From contig CANFSO010000008.1 in NCBI GenBank assembly GCA_947449895.1, positions 1 through 42,097 of the forward strand: a DNA stretch of 42,097 bases, written 5' to 3'. Both the position numbers and the translations under genes were made by a program. Source of the DNA: Comamonadaceae bacterium (lineage in GTDB: Bacteria > Pseudomonadota > Gammaproteobacteria > Burkholderiales > Burkholderiaceae_C). The notes under the pieces are model-generated. The model did no database searches. It saw only the letters and a program-made list of their open reading frames with translations, and was not told the origin of the DNA. Every line of letters begins with the position of its first letter. The stretch's first letter is position 1. Below are positions 24,562 through 33,873 of this stretch, in pieces.

Positions 24562-26979
24562 ATGCCTGTTCAAAAGTCCAAGAAGCCCGTCAAACCTGTC
24601 GCCCAAACGGCTGTCAAGAAACCAGTTGTTAAAACAGCGGTGAATTCAACCAAGCCCAGCGCCAAGGTTGAAATCGCCAAAAAGGCCGTCATATCCAACA
24701 AAGCGACTGACCGACCTGCCCCAGCGGGCAAAGCGTCTGTCAAATCCGAGAAGATCCTGAAGAAAGAAACGTCCGTGCCGTCCAAGACCAGCCCTACAGC
24801 CAAACCCGTCGCCGTCAGAGTGACCGCCAAAGAAGCCGCACTCAAGGCCGCGCCTGTTGCTGCCGTTGCAGAAGCACCGGCCAAGAAAAAACCAGGTCGT
24901 CCGCCCAAGAGTCCAGCCGCCGAAGGCGACTCGCCAGCCACAGGCGCCAAACGCGGCCGCAAGCCAAAGGCCTCATCCAAGGGTGACGGCGATGAAGACA
25001 TGTCGGACATCGAAGACGACTTGGTCGGTGAACCGGTGCCCGAGACGACTGAAAAGGTCAAGCCGCTGCGGATGAAAATCAGCAAGTCCAAAGAACGCGC
25101 CTTGATGAAAGAGTTCGGACTCGACGAAGCCGTGCTGTCTGAAGAAGACATGCTGAAGCGCCGCCAGCGTCTGAAAATCCTCATCAAGCTCGGCAAGACG
25201 CGCGGTTACCTGACGCATGGCGAAATTTCCGATCACCTTCCCGACAAACTGGTCGACGCCGAAACGCTGGAAGTGGTTGTCAACATGCTCAGCGACATGG
25301 ACGTTGCCGTGTTCGAGCAAGCGCCTGACGCTGAAACCTTGCTGCTGAACAACACCGGCTCGACTGTCGCCACCGAAGAAGAAGCCGAAGAACAAGCAGA
25401 AGCAGCACTCTCCACCGTCGACAGTGAGTTTGGCCGCACCACCGACCCAGTCCGCATGTACATGCGCGAAATGGGCACGGTCGAGTTGCTGACCCGCGAA
25501 GGCGAGATCGAGATTGCCAAGCGCATCGAGGGTGGCCTCATGCGCATGATGGAAGCCATCTCCGAGAGTCCGGCCACGATTGCAGAAATCTTGCGCTTGG
25601 CCGATGAAATTCGCGAAGGCAAGATCGTCATTTCCACCGTTGTCGACGGTTTTTCGAACCCCAATGAAGCCGACGATTACGTGGCCGAGGAAGACTTCGA
25701 CGAATTCGATGAAGAAGACGATGATGACGGCAAGGGCGGCTCCAAAGCGCTGACCAAAAAACTCGAAGAGCTGAAGAAAGAAGCCCTCAGCCGCTTCGAA
25801 AAAATTGCCCAACACTTTGAAAAAGTCCACAAGACCTACGACAAAGAAGGCTACGGCACGCCGACCTACTTGAAGTCGCAAAAAGCCCTCAGCGATGAGC
25901 TGATGACGGTTCGCTTCACGGCCAAGTCAATTGAAAAACTGTGCGACCTGCTGCGCGGGCAAGTGCTCGACGTTCGCAAAAAAGAACGCGAACTGCGCCG
26001 CATCATTGTGGACAAGTGCGGTATGCCGCAAGAAACCTTCGTCAAAGATTTCCCACCCAATTTGCTCAACCTGAAATGGGTTGAAAAACAAGTCGCGGCG
26101 AACAAGCCTTGGTCCGTGGTGATGGCCCGTAACATCCCGCCAATCCAGGAACTGCAAACCAACTTGGCTGAGCTGCAGTCGCGCGTGGTCGTGCCTTTGA
26201 CCCACCTCAAAGACATCAACAAGCGCATGAACGAAGGCGAGACCAACTCGCGTGACGCCAAGAAAGAAATGATCGAGGCCAACTTGCGGCTGGTCATCTC
26301 GATCGCCAAAAAATACACCAACCGGGGTCTGCAGTTCTTGGACTTGATCCAGGAAGGCAACATCGGCCTGATGAAAGCGGTCGACAAGTTTGAATACCGC
26401 CGCGGCTACAAATTCTCGACCTATGCCACTTGGTGGATTCGCCAGGCCATCACGCGTTCGATCGCCGATCAAGCCCGCACCATCCGTATTCCGGTGCACA
26501 TGATCGAGACCATCAACAAGATGAACCGCCTATCACGCCAGCACTTGCAAGAGTTCGGCTTTGAGCCAGACGCCAGCGTTTTGGCAGAGAAGATGGAGAT
26601 TCCGGAAGAGAAAATCCGCAAGATCATGAAGATCGCCAAAGAGCCGATCTCGATGGAAACGCCGATCGGTGACGACGACGATTCACATCTGGGCGACTTC
26701 ATCGAAGACGCGGCTAACACCGCCCCCCTCGAAGCGGCGATGCAAGCGGGTCTGCGCGATGTCGTCAAGGACATCCTCGACAGCCTGACACCACGCGAAG
26801 CCAAAGTGCTGCGCATGCGCTTCGGCATCGAAATGTCAACCGACCACACGCTGGAAGAGGTCGGTAAGCAGTTCGACGTGACCCGCGAGCGGATTCGTCA
26901 AATCGAAGCCAAGGCTTTGCGCAAGCTCAAGCACCCAAGTCGCAGCGACAAACTGCGCAGTTTCATCGACACGATGTAA
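24562..26979 (+). CDS. rpoD: RNA polymerase primary sigma factor RpoD (sigma-70)
   Basis: This 805-aa housekeeping sigma factor is much longer than E. coli RpoD (613 aa). Region 1.1 begins at about residue 170. Region 1.2 contains [12 protein letters not shown] at 294-305. A non-conserved acidic insert follows ([13 protein letters not shown] near 378-390). Regions 2.1-2.4 run through [58 protein letters not shown] (573-630). Region 4.2 has the helix-turn-helix [27 protein letters not shown] near 763-789. The first 160 residues are Lys/Ala/Pro-rich and include AT-hook-like KKPGRPPK and KRGRKPK. The ATG at 24562 has GGAG upstream. A strong terminator follows. Confidence 0.98.
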   Translation: MPVQKSKKPVKPVAQTAVKKPVVKTAVNSTKPSAKVEIAKKAVISNKATDRPAPAGKASVKSEKILKKETSVPSKTSPTAKPVAVRVTAKEAALKAAPVAAVAEAPAKKKPGRPPKSPAAEGDSPATGAKRGRKPKASSKGDGDEDMSDIEDDLVGEPVPETTEKVKPLRMKISKSKERALMKEFGLDEAVLSEEDMLKRRQRLKILIKLGKTRGYLTHGEISDHLPDKLVDAETLEVVVNMLSDMDVAVFEQAPDAETLLLNNTGSTVATEEEAEEQAEAALSTVDSEFGRTTDPVRMYMREMGTVELLTREGEIEIAKRIEGGLMRMMEAISESPATIAEILRLADEIREGKIVISTVVDGFSNPNEADDYVAEEDFDEFDEEDDDDGKGGSKALTKKLEELKKEALSRFEKIAQHFEKVHKTYDKEGYGTPTYLKSQKALSDELMTVRFTAKSIEKLCDLLRGQVLDVRKKERELRRIIVDKCGMPQETFVKDFPPNLLNLKWVEKQVAANKPWSVVMARNIPPIQELQTNLAELQSRVVVPLTHLKDINKRMNEGETNSRDAKKEMIEANLRLVISIAKKYTNRGLQFLDLIQEGNIGLMKAVDKFEYRRGYKFSTYATWWIRQAITRSIADQARTIRIPVHMIETINKMNRLSRQHLQEFGFEPDASVLAEKMEIPEEKIRKIMKIAKEPISMETPIGDDDDSHLGDFIEDAANTAPLEAAMQAGLRDVVKDILDSLTPREAKVLRMRFGIEMSTDHTLEEVGKQFDVTRERIRQIEAKALRKLKHPSRSDKLRSFIDTM

Positions 26980-27003
26980 CTGACCACAGTCTTCACCGCG
27001 CCT

Positions 27004-27044
27004 AAAGCGCCTGCTGCCAATACGGTAGCAGGCGCTTTTTTTTT
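27004..27044 (+). terminator. Rho-independent terminator of rpoD
   Basis: AAAGCGCCTGCTGCC pairs with GGTAGCAGGCGCTTT (15 pairs, one G-T) around AATAC, followed by nine T in all. It lies 25 bp past the rpoD stop and insulates rpoD from the EPS locus. Confidence 0.95.
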
Positions 27045-27103
27045 GGGGCGTCTATTTATCCAGATGAGCGAGATGTAGGTTGGCGCGGACATCAGAATTC
27101 CCA

Positions 27104-27122
27104 CGCAGGCAGTAGGCCTGCG
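27104..27122. repeat. Small inverted repeat before the first EPS operon
   Basis: CGCAGGC-AGTAG-GCCTGCG is a perfect 7-bp stem in the 182-bp gap between the rpoD terminator and the first EPS gene. A second small one, ATCGA-AAA-TCGAT, is at 27146-27158. The operon promoter must lie in this gap, but no clear -35/-10 pair is seen. The repeats may be regulatory. Confidence 0.35.
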
Positions 27123-27226
27123 CTGACAGCTTTTGCTCAAAGAAAATCGAAAATCGATGCTTATCGTATTTAAAAAAGCGTCCTGGACTCGTGGGCGGCA
27201 TCAATTTCATCAAAGGACTCTTACTC

Positions 27227-27535
27227 ATGCGCCGGGTACTGCTTACCGTGACCACTGCCGGCATCTTGACAGCAGTCACCGCAACCGACTTGCCAGCACA
27301 CACGGCTCAAATCCCTAGCGCAACTCAAAGGATGCAAGGTGGCGATCTGATGAAAGTCAACAGCACCCCACCTAGCCCCGCCGTCATCTCCAACACACCC
27401 GCATCTGTGAGTCCCACAAAACTCAAGCCCGAACTTGAAGATGAAGGCAGCTTGAATACGTTCAGCACGCTGCTCACGAGCTTGATCGTGATGGCGACGA
27501 TTGCGTTTCGTCGTACCCGCTCCCGAAAGTTATGA
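27227..27535 (+). CDS. Small exported or membrane protein opening the EPS operon, unknown function
   Basis: I do not recognise this 102-aa protein. Residues 1-26 look like a signal peptide (MRRVLLTVTTAGILTAVTAT, possible cleavage after PAHTA). A Pro/Ser/Thr-rich linker follows, then an acidic patch (KPELEDEGS), a hydrophobic helix (FSTLLTSLIVMATIAF, residues 79-94) and a basic tail RRTRSRKL. This three-part layout resembles proteins handled by exosortases or held by a C-terminal anchor, but no PEP motif is present. AGGA lies nine bases before the ATG. Its stop overlaps the flippase ATG (ATGA), so it is coupled to the EPS operon. Confidence 0.6.
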   Translation: MRRVLLTVTTAGILTAVTATDLPAHTAQIPSATQRMQGGDLMKVNSTPPSPAVISNTPASVSPTKLKPELEDEGSLNTFSTLLTSLIVMATIAFRRTRSRKL

Positions 27536-29055
27536 GTATGAGCGGACTAGGCCACTCTGGCGTGGCGGCAGTGAAGTGGGGAACCGCCTCGACGCTCTTC
27601 CGTTTTATTCTTCAGCTGTTCGGGCAGGTGATGCTGGCACGGATCTTGGGGCCAGAGGTTTTTGGTGTCTTCGCCATCGGCATGGTGGTGCTGACCTTCG
27701 CTGGTTTTATGACCAGCTTCGGTTTCAGCTGGAGCCTCTTGCAACGCCCCACCGTGCAGCATGAAGACATTCGATTTGCGTTGACATGGCAAGTCATCGT
27801 CGGCCTATTGACCATGGCCGGTGTTTATTTTCTAGCCCCTGGGTTGGCTGCCTATTTTAGGGAACCACGGGCGCAATTCGTCATTCAATGGCTGTCTTTG
27901 GCTTGCGCGCTGACTGCCGCGGCAGGGCCTTCAACTTATCTGTTGCAACGTGATCTCAACTTTCGGGCCATCGGAATGATTCAGGTCGGTAGCTACGGCG
28001 CTGGCTACTTACTGGTCGGCGTTCCGACGGCCTTGCTGGGCGGGGGTGAGGCATCCTTAGTGGCTGCTTGGCTGGTCCAGGCAGGTGTCGTGCTCATCGC
28101 TAGCTACGCGTTAAAACCACACCCATTACGGCCCCTGTTTTGGTGTGCCGGTGCCGCCACGGCCATTCGCACGGGGCGCACAGTGTTCGTCACCAACATC
28201 GTTAATTGGGTGCTCAACAACATGGACCGTGTTTTGATTGGCCGCCTGCTGAACACCCAAGCGCTGGGCCTTTATAACGTGGCCTACAACATGGCTACTT
28301 TGCCCAACTCGCTGTTGCTTGGCGCACTGCAACCCGCATTCTTGGCGGCGGGTGCACAACTTCAAAATCAGCTACCGCGCATGGGCCGTATTTACCAGAC
28401 CATGTTGGCGACAGTGCTTGTGCTGGTCTTACCGGCGTTTGTTTTTCTGGCCTTGATTTCCGATGATTTGGTGCGCTTGTTGTACGGCACGGCATGGCAT
28501 GGCGCCAGTTGGGTACTTCAAATATTATTTGTCTGTATGCCGGCTTATGTGGTGTGGGGTTTGTCGACACCCGTGCTTTGGAATTCCGGCCGCCAGCACT
28601 TAGAGTTTGCACTTCAAGTGCCACTGGTGCTACTCGGCGCTGCCGGTTTTTATGCCCTCGCTGGCCAAGGGTTGCGCAGTGCGGCAGGGGTTGCTGCGGC
28701 CTTGCTGGTGTCGCGGGCTTTGGTGATGAGTCTGGCTGCCATGCGGGTACTGCAACTGCGTTGGTCTAGTTTATTGACGCATACCTGCCGCGGATTGCTG
28801 CTTAGCGGTCTCTGCGGCCTAGGCGTTTGGTCAGGGCATCACGCTACGATTGGTTTTGACAGTGCGTGGCTGTCACTGCTGGTCAGCGGCCTGCTGAGCC
28901 TGTGCGCAGTCAGCATTCCAATCATGCTGAAACCTCAGCTGCTGGGCGCAGCCACGATCGACATGGTGCTTCGATTTCTGCCGCAATTCAGCACATTTTT
29001 TTACCGTCACGGCTTGCCGCCACGCACCGATAGCATCGGCGAGCAGCGAATTTAA
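27532..29055 (+). CDS. Polysaccharide flippase, Wzx-like (MOP superfamily)
   Basis: This 507-aa inner-membrane protein has about fourteen hydrophobic segments. The start GVAAVKWGTASTLFRFILQLFGQVMLARILGPEVFGVFAIGMV is typical of oligosaccharide flippases of the Polysacc_synt family. LNNMDRVLIGRLLNTQALGLYNVAYNMATLP near residue 228 is the second-half signature. It should move lipid-linked repeat units across the inner membrane for Wzy-dependent polymerisation. It is translationally coupled to the small protein upstream; the polymerase gene follows after 17 bp. Confidence 0.92.
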   Translation: MSMSGLGHSGVAAVKWGTASTLFRFILQLFGQVMLARILGPEVFGVFAIGMVVLTFAGFMTSFGFSWSLLQRPTVQHEDIRFALTWQVIVGLLTMAGVYFLAPGLAAYFREPRAQFVIQWLSLACALTAAAGPSTYLLQRDLNFRAIGMIQVGSYGAGYLLVGVPTALLGGGEASLVAAWLVQAGVVLIASYALKPHPLRPLFWCAGAATAIRTGRTVFVTNIVNWVLNNMDRVLIGRLLNTQALGLYNVAYNMATLPNSLLLGALQPAFLAAGAQLQNQLPRMGRIYQTMLATVLVLVLPAFVFLALISDDLVRLLYGTAWHGASWVLQILFVCMPAYVVWGLSTPVLWNSGRQHLEFALQVPLVLLGAAGFYALAGQGLRSAAGVAAALLVSRALVMSLAAMRVLQLRWSSLLTHTCRGLLLSGLCGLGVWSGHHATIGFDSAWLSLLVSGLLSLCAVSIPIMLKPQLLGAATIDMVLRFLPQFSTFFYRHGLPPRTDSIGEQRI

Positions 29056-29072
29056 AACGCCACACAATCGCC

Positions 29073-30581
29073 ATGAACAACACACTGAGCACTCTGGTTC
29101 TGATCGGCGGCGCCATATTGGCGGCGCTGATCGCCGCGATCAGCATGGCGAGTACCGTTCACTTCAGTTCTCGGCGCGAACAGGGGTTCATGCATTTTAT
29201 TTTTTACGCCATGCTTGTCGCTGTGGCCGCCGGCAGTCTGCTGTCGGGACGTGACATGAGCAGTAACTTCCTGATGGAGGAACATGCTGTTTCCAGCGTC
29301 ACCCACCCGCTGATGAGCATCCTGCAACCGCTTATTTCGCTGTTGATTCTGGCGGTCTGTGGCGAGCGCATCATCGCGCACTGGCAGCAGCGCCTCACGA
29401 AGCCGCCGCCATGGCTACTGCTCATCGCTTTTCTTGTCTTTTGGGCTTGCACGGTTGCAGCGCCAGCCCTGTTCAGTGCTCACCCACAACTGTCGCATGA
29501 TGACGTTTACCCACTGGTGATCGGGGTCGCTGCAACTCTCGCGTCAAGCTTGGAGCGTGATCAAGCGCTCAAGGCCACGCGCGATGCCATTTTCATATTT
29601 ATGTTGCTGGGTTTACTCTTGGTGCCAATCAGTCCGAACATCGTGTTGGATCGCTCTTACATGCAAGGCCTGTTGCCCGGCCTACCGCGCTTGGCCGGGC
29701 TGTCGCAGCATCCCGTCGGCATGGGCTTGCTGTCACAGTTGGGCTTACTGTGCTTGATGGCGCGCCCCTACCAGCATCTCTGGCTGAAAAGGCTGGCCTG
29801 GACGGTCGGACTGACCAGCCTTTTCGTCGCCCAATCCAAAACGGCTTGGCTGGCGTTCTTCATCTGTGTGGGTACGCTGCTGGTCGTCCAGCGTGGCCCT
29901 GCGTTATGGCGCAGGCTGTCCGACCCCATGCGCCCCGCTGTCGGCATGACGACACTGGTTGGCTTCATGCTCAGCGTGCTCATGCTGGCTGGCGTACTGA
30001 TGTTCGGTGACTTGGGCGCACGCATCGACGCCTTCATCAATACACCGGAGGGCGCGCAGCTGACCTCTCTCACCGGACGCGACCGCATCTGGGCGATTGC
30101 CCTCGACGAATGGCAGCGCAACCCTGTATTTGGCTACGGTCCGCGCATTTGGGATGAGGCCTTTCGGGCCAGCATTGGCATGTCAAATGCCACGCATGCG
30201 CACAACCAATTCATGGACACGCTGTCCCGGGCCGGCACGGTGGGGGGGGTCGGTTTGGTGCTTTATTCGATCCTCTTACTCATCTTGTCGCTGCGTTTCA
30301 CACGCACGACACAGGGCTTGTCTTTGGCACTTTTTTTGGCCTTGGTGTTGCGTTCCATCAGCGAGGTTCCACTGCTGATGTTCGGTTATTCAACGGAGAT
30401 GTTTATTCATGTGCTGCTGTTGCTGGTGCTAGCGGCTGCAAGCAAAGAAGCGCGTGCAGCCAGACCCCTTGCTGCGCACGCGAAGGCCACCTCAAACAGG
30501 GCCATGTCAACGCCCAAGCTCTCAACACCTTTGAACAGACCGCAACGTGGCCCCTTGGCAACAGCGCGGTTCCGCCCATGA
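29073..30581 (+). CDS. O-antigen ligase / Wzy-like polysaccharide polymerase
   Basis: This 502-aa protein has ten or more membrane helices and the Wzy_C/WaaL periplasmic signature: LTSLTGRDRIWAIALDEWQRNPVFGYGP followed by HAHNQFMDTLSRAGTVGG, with the conserved His of the family. In an EPS locus with a flippase and a Wzz-like protein its likely job is to polymerise repeat units in the periplasm; a ligase role cannot be excluded. The last 35 residues are a polar, unstructured-looking tail. Its stop overlaps the next ATG (ATGA). Confidence 0.88.
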   Translation: MNNTLSTLVLIGGAILAALIAAISMASTVHFSSRREQGFMHFIFYAMLVAVAAGSLLSGRDMSSNFLMEEHAVSSVTHPLMSILQPLISLLILAVCGERIIAHWQQRLTKPPPWLLLIAFLVFWACTVAAPALFSAHPQLSHDDVYPLVIGVAATLASSLERDQALKATRDAIFIFMLLGLLLVPISPNIVLDRSYMQGLLPGLPRLAGLSQHPVGMGLLSQLGLLCLMARPYQHLWLKRLAWTVGLTSLFVAQSKTAWLAFFICVGTLLVVQRGPALWRRLSDPMRPAVGMTTLVGFMLSVLMLAGVLMFGDLGARIDAFINTPEGAQLTSLTGRDRIWAIALDEWQRNPVFGYGPRIWDEAFRASIGMSNATHAHNQFMDTLSRAGTVGGVGLVLYSILLLILSLRFTRTTQGLSLALFLALVLRSISEVPLLMFGYSTEMFIHVLLLLVLAAASKEARAARPLAAHAKATSNRAMSTPKLSTPLNRPQRGPLATARFRP

Positions 30582-31546
30582 AATTCACTGTCCTGATACC
30601 GCTTTACAACAAAGCTCACTACATCCGCAACACCATCGCATCGGTGTTGGCGCAGTCCTTCACCGATTTTGAAATTTTGGTGATTGATGATGGCTCCACT
30701 GACGTTGGCGCCCAAGTTGTGAAAGATTTTTCGAATGACCGGATACGACTCATCCATCAGGTCAATGCCGGGGTTTCGGCCGCACGCAACCGAGGCATTA
30801 CAGAGGCACGCGGAGATTGGGTGGCTTTTTTAGATGCCGATGATTTACAACATCCCGATTTTTTGGCCGCCTTGGTGCGAGCTCAAAGAGCCTGTCCAGA
30901 AGCCGGAGCTGTGGCCACTGATTTTTTGCGGTTCCCACACACCGAAGGCGCATGGCCAGTCCGTTGGCCCATACTGAACGGTGAACCCGAGATCGAGCTT
31001 ATCGTCGATCTTCCGACGCGCTGGATGCGCGGCCCTTCACTGTGCAGCAGCTCAGTGGCGGTGCGGCGCGACTGGCTGCAAGCCATGCAGCCGTGTTTTC
31101 CTGTGGGTGAGTCAGTCGGAGAAGATTTGGATCTGTGGTTTCGTCTGAGCGCAAAAACACCGATCGCTTTGGTCTGCGCACAACTAGTAGCCTACCGCGA
31201 ACTGGTTCCGGGAAGCCTCAGTTCCCAACACAACATTTCTAACGTACCGCCATTTTTTGACCGCATCCGAAAGCGCGCCCTGTCGGGACAAATGACAACG
31301 GCTCAGCGACGCTCGGCCCTGTGGCTGGTGGCCCAGCATGAAGTCACGCTGGCACGGATGGCAGTCACCGAAGGAAACCGCAAACTCGGTCTGCGCTGGC
31401 TGATACGCGGACGCCATGCAGCGCTCGGACGGCGCTGGTGGCTGACGCTGGCCATGACACTTTTTTTTCCGGACCACTTGGTCAGCCGCTGGCAAGCGTG
31501 GCGTATCCAACGAAGCAGACCCGCCACCACGAACCAGACGAGTTGA
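30578..31546 (+). CDS. Glycosyltransferase family 2
   Basis: This 322-aa protein has a GT-A domain. FTVLIPLYNKAHYIRNTIASVLAQSFTDFEILVIDDGSTD spans the nucleotide-sugar site, and AFLDADDLQHPDF holds the DxD metal motif at about residue 87. The C-terminal 80 residues are basic (RKLGLRWLIRGRHAALGRRWW) with a hydrophobic patch, suggesting attachment to the inner face of the membrane. It would add one sugar to the lipid-linked repeat unit. The start overlaps the polymerase stop, and the next gene begins 4 bp after its stop. The sugar is unknown. Confidence 0.92.
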   Translation: MKFTVLIPLYNKAHYIRNTIASVLAQSFTDFEILVIDDGSTDVGAQVVKDFSNDRIRLIHQVNAGVSAARNRGITEARGDWVAFLDADDLQHPDFLAALVRAQRACPEAGAVATDFLRFPHTEGAWPVRWPILNGEPEIELIVDLPTRWMRGPSLCSSSVAVRRDWLQAMQPCFPVGESVGEDLDLWFRLSAKTPIALVCAQLVAYRELVPGSLSSQHNISNVPPFFDRIRKRALSGQMTTAQRRSALWLVAQHEVTLARMAVTEGNRKLGLRWLIRGRHAALGRRWWLTLAMTLFFPDHLVSRWQAWRIQRSRPATTNQTS

Positions 31547-31550
31547 AACC

Positions 31551-32666
31551 ATGAGACATGACCCCCTTACAGACACTGTCAGTGGCGGGCAGCCCCCACC
31601 CAACGCCGGCCATCCTTGTCAGGTGTCCATCATCATCAAAGCGCTTAACGAGGAAGAGTGCATCGCTGCCACCCTTGAAAGCGCGCTGCGTGCCGTCCAA
31701 GTCGTCGGCGGAGAAGTGATTTTGGCCGACTCATGCTCGACCGACCGAACGGTGGACATAGCCCGCAACTATCCCGTCCGTATTGTTCAACTGGTGCATG
31801 CTGACGAGCGTTGTTGTGGCGTCGGCCCGCAACTGGGTTATCAATCGGCATGCGGCGAATTTCTGTACTTGGTCGACGGCGACATGCAGCTCGTTGACGG
31901 TTTTTTAGAGCAAGCCTTGACGTTCATGCGCAGCCACCCCGACATCGCTGGCGTCGGTGGTCGTGTGCTGGAAATGAACCTCGACGGCCCCGAATACCAG
32001 AGGCGCCATGAACAATGGACGCAAGAGAAGTCCGGCGCTTCGGGTCGGCTCGACTGCGGTGGCCTCTACCGGCGCAGCGCCATTGAGGCCGTCGGCTATT
32101 TCTCTGACCGCAATTTGCACAGCTATGAAGAGTTTGATTTGGCCGCTCGCCTGCGCACACGGGGCTGGGGCCTGTGGCGCCTGCCGCTCGATGCGGTCAG
32201 CCACTACGGCCATGACACCCCGCCTTACCAGCTGCTGCTCAGGCGTTGGCGCAGCCGTTACCTCTGTGGACTCGGTGAGTTGCTACGAGCCAGCGCACGT
32301 GGGCCCCGGCAACGGCTGCTATTGGCTGTTCAGGAGATCCGCGAAATCCGTCTCTACACCGCAGTGTTGATGTGGTGGGCGGTCTTGTTGGCACTGCTCT
32401 GGTTGCCGGCATCCGCCACTTCTCGCGCCTTCGCTGTGACCACCCTGCTGCTGGCACCGCTGGCACTCATGACCTGGCGTAAGCGCTCGCTGTCGTGCGG
32501 AGTGTATGCCGTGATCGCCTGGTGCTTCAATGCGGCCGGCATGGTCCGCGGCTTGCTGAAAAAGCCCCGCTTTTCACAACCCATCGCCGACAGCCGCCTG
32601 TTGCAGGATGCGAGACCCATTCAGCCACGCCCAAGCACCACATCAACGACTGCATCGACAACCTGA
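31551..32666 (+). CDS. Glycosyltransferase family 2 with C-terminal membrane segments
   Basis: This 371-aa protein has a GT-A domain (VSIIIKALNEEECIAATLESAL, then ADSCSTDRTVDIA) and a VDGDMQLVDGFLEQAL metal motif near residue 108. LHSYEEFDLAARLRTRGW is the acceptor-side ED motif of inverting GT2 enzymes. Two hydrophobic segments near residues 265-305 (LMWWAVLLALLWLP and AVTTLLLAPLALM) anchor it to the membrane. It probably extends the EPS repeat unit. It lies 4 bp after the previous gene and 13 bp before the next. Confidence 0.9.
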   Translation: MRHDPLTDTVSGGQPPPNAGHPCQVSIIIKALNEEECIAATLESALRAVQVVGGEVILADSCSTDRTVDIARNYPVRIVQLVHADERCCGVGPQLGYQSACGEFLYLVDGDMQLVDGFLEQALTFMRSHPDIAGVGGRVLEMNLDGPEYQRRHEQWTQEKSGASGRLDCGGLYRRSAIEAVGYFSDRNLHSYEEFDLAARLRTRGWGLWRLPLDAVSHYGHDTPPYQLLLRRWRSRYLCGLGELLRASARGPRQRLLLAVQEIREIRLYTAVLMWWAVLLALLWLPASATSRAFAVTTLLLAPLALMTWRKRSLSCGVYAVIAWCFNAAGMVRGLLKKPRFSQPIADSRLLQDARPIQPRPSTTSTTASTT

Positions 32667-32679
32667 CCAGAAAGCTGAC

Positions 32680-33873
32680 ATGCCCACTGACGCCTTACCG
32701 CACCCTGCAATGCCCCAACATCAGCGACGCATCATCTTCATCGCCGGCCCATCCACACCCAAAGGCGGCGGTATGTTCAAGGTCGCAGACTATTTGGTGC
32801 AGTCGCAGGTCCAGCCCTTGTCGCCCAACACTGAAGCGGCTGAATTGCGCCTACTGGACACCCGTGGTGACGGCAGTGCGCTGACCTCGCTATGGGTGCT
32901 GACGCAGGCGCTTGGCAAGCTGCTGATGTACCGACTGAAAGGCGAGTTAGCCGGCGTGCACGTGAACATGGCAGAACGGCTCAGCCTGTTCCGCAAAGGC
33001 GTTGTGATCGTCACCAGCCGGGCGCTGGGGGTGCCGGTCGTGCTGCATTTACACGCGGCCCAATTGCATCATTTTTACCCTAGCCTACCCCGGCCGTTGC
33101 AGGCGCTGACGCGCTGGGTTTTCTCACTGCCGCAAAGTTGTGTGGTGCTGGGACCGGTCAGCCGGCAGTTTGTCATTGAGCAACTCGGTGTGCCAGTGCA
33201 GCGTGTGGAGATCATCAACAACGGTGTGCCGGAACCAACTGAAACCAGACGCCGGTCAGACCCTGATGCCGTGCAACGCGTCTTGTTCGTCGGCAATCTG
33301 TCCGAAAGAAAAGGGGTGTCTGACTTGCTGGCGGCATTGGCCCTGCCCGGCTTCGACAGACGCCAAGTGGAAGTTCAGATAGTCGGTGGCGGTGATGTGG
33401 CGAGCTATCAGGCACGAGCCAATGCTTTGGGGCTGAAGCACTTGGTGCATTTTTCAGGTTGGGTCGGCCAGCCCGAGGTAGCGCGCCTGATGGCTGCCGC
33501 TGACGTACTGGTGCTGCCCTCCTATGACGAAGGCCTGCCACTGGTCATTCTGGAAGCGCTGGCCAACGGTGTCGCCGTGGTGTGTAGCCCGGTCGGTGAA
33601 ATCGACGCTGTTCTCACCGATGGCGTCAACGCAGTTTTGGTGCAGCCGGGTGATCAACGCGGCTTGGCAGCAGGATTGCAGCGCGTTCTCAGAAACCCCG
33701 TTTTCCGACAGACTCTAGAAAACAATGGTCGGCGACTGTATGCTCAAAATTTTTCTGTGCAACGGTTTTTCTCACAAGTGGCCCGTCTGCACCAACGCCA
33801 TTTCGGCACCTCGGCCCAGAGTCAGTCAAGCGACTACAACTCCGTAACGGTCAGCGCTGTTGAGCCCATCTGA
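32680..33873 (+). CDS. Glycosyltransferase family 4 (GT-B)
   Basis: This 397-aa protein has a GT-B fold. The N-terminal IIFIAGPSTPKGGGMFKVADYLV binds the acceptor. The C-terminal Rossmann domain has FVGNLSERKGVSDLLAAL, VEVQIVGGG, HFSGWVGQPEVARLMAAADVLVLPS and the E-x7-E motif DEGLPLVILEALANG that retains the donor nucleotide. The ATG at 32680 follows the previous stop by 13 bp and is preferred to codons inside it; an ATG at 32710 is also possible. It ends the rightward EPS operon, and its last 23 bases overlap the end of the convergent gene. Confidence 0.92.
   Translation: MPTDALPHPAMPQHQRRIIFIAGPSTPKGGGMFKVADYLVQSQVQPLSPNTEAAELRLLDTRGDGSALTSLWVLTQALGKLLMYRLKGELAGVHVNMAERLSLFRKGVVIVTSRALGVPVVLHLHAAQLHHFYPSLPRPLQALTRWVFSLPQSCVVLGPVSRQFVIEQLGVPVQRVEIINNGVPEPTETRRRSDPDAVQRVLFVGNLSERKGVSDLLAALALPGFDRRQVEVQIVGGGDVASYQARANALGLKHLVHFSGWVGQPEVARLMAAADVLVLPSYDEGLPLVILEALANGVAVVCSPVGEIDAVLTDGVNAVLVQPGDQRGLAAGLQRVLRNPVFRQTLENNGRRLYAQNFSVQRFFSQVARLHQRHFGTSAQSQSSDYNSVTVSAVEPI

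Noticed and set aside
24973-25881. 302-codon open frame on the minus strand opposite rpoD
   Set aside because: The Phe/Val/Gly-rich product is the reverse reading of acidic and lysine-rich rpoD codons.
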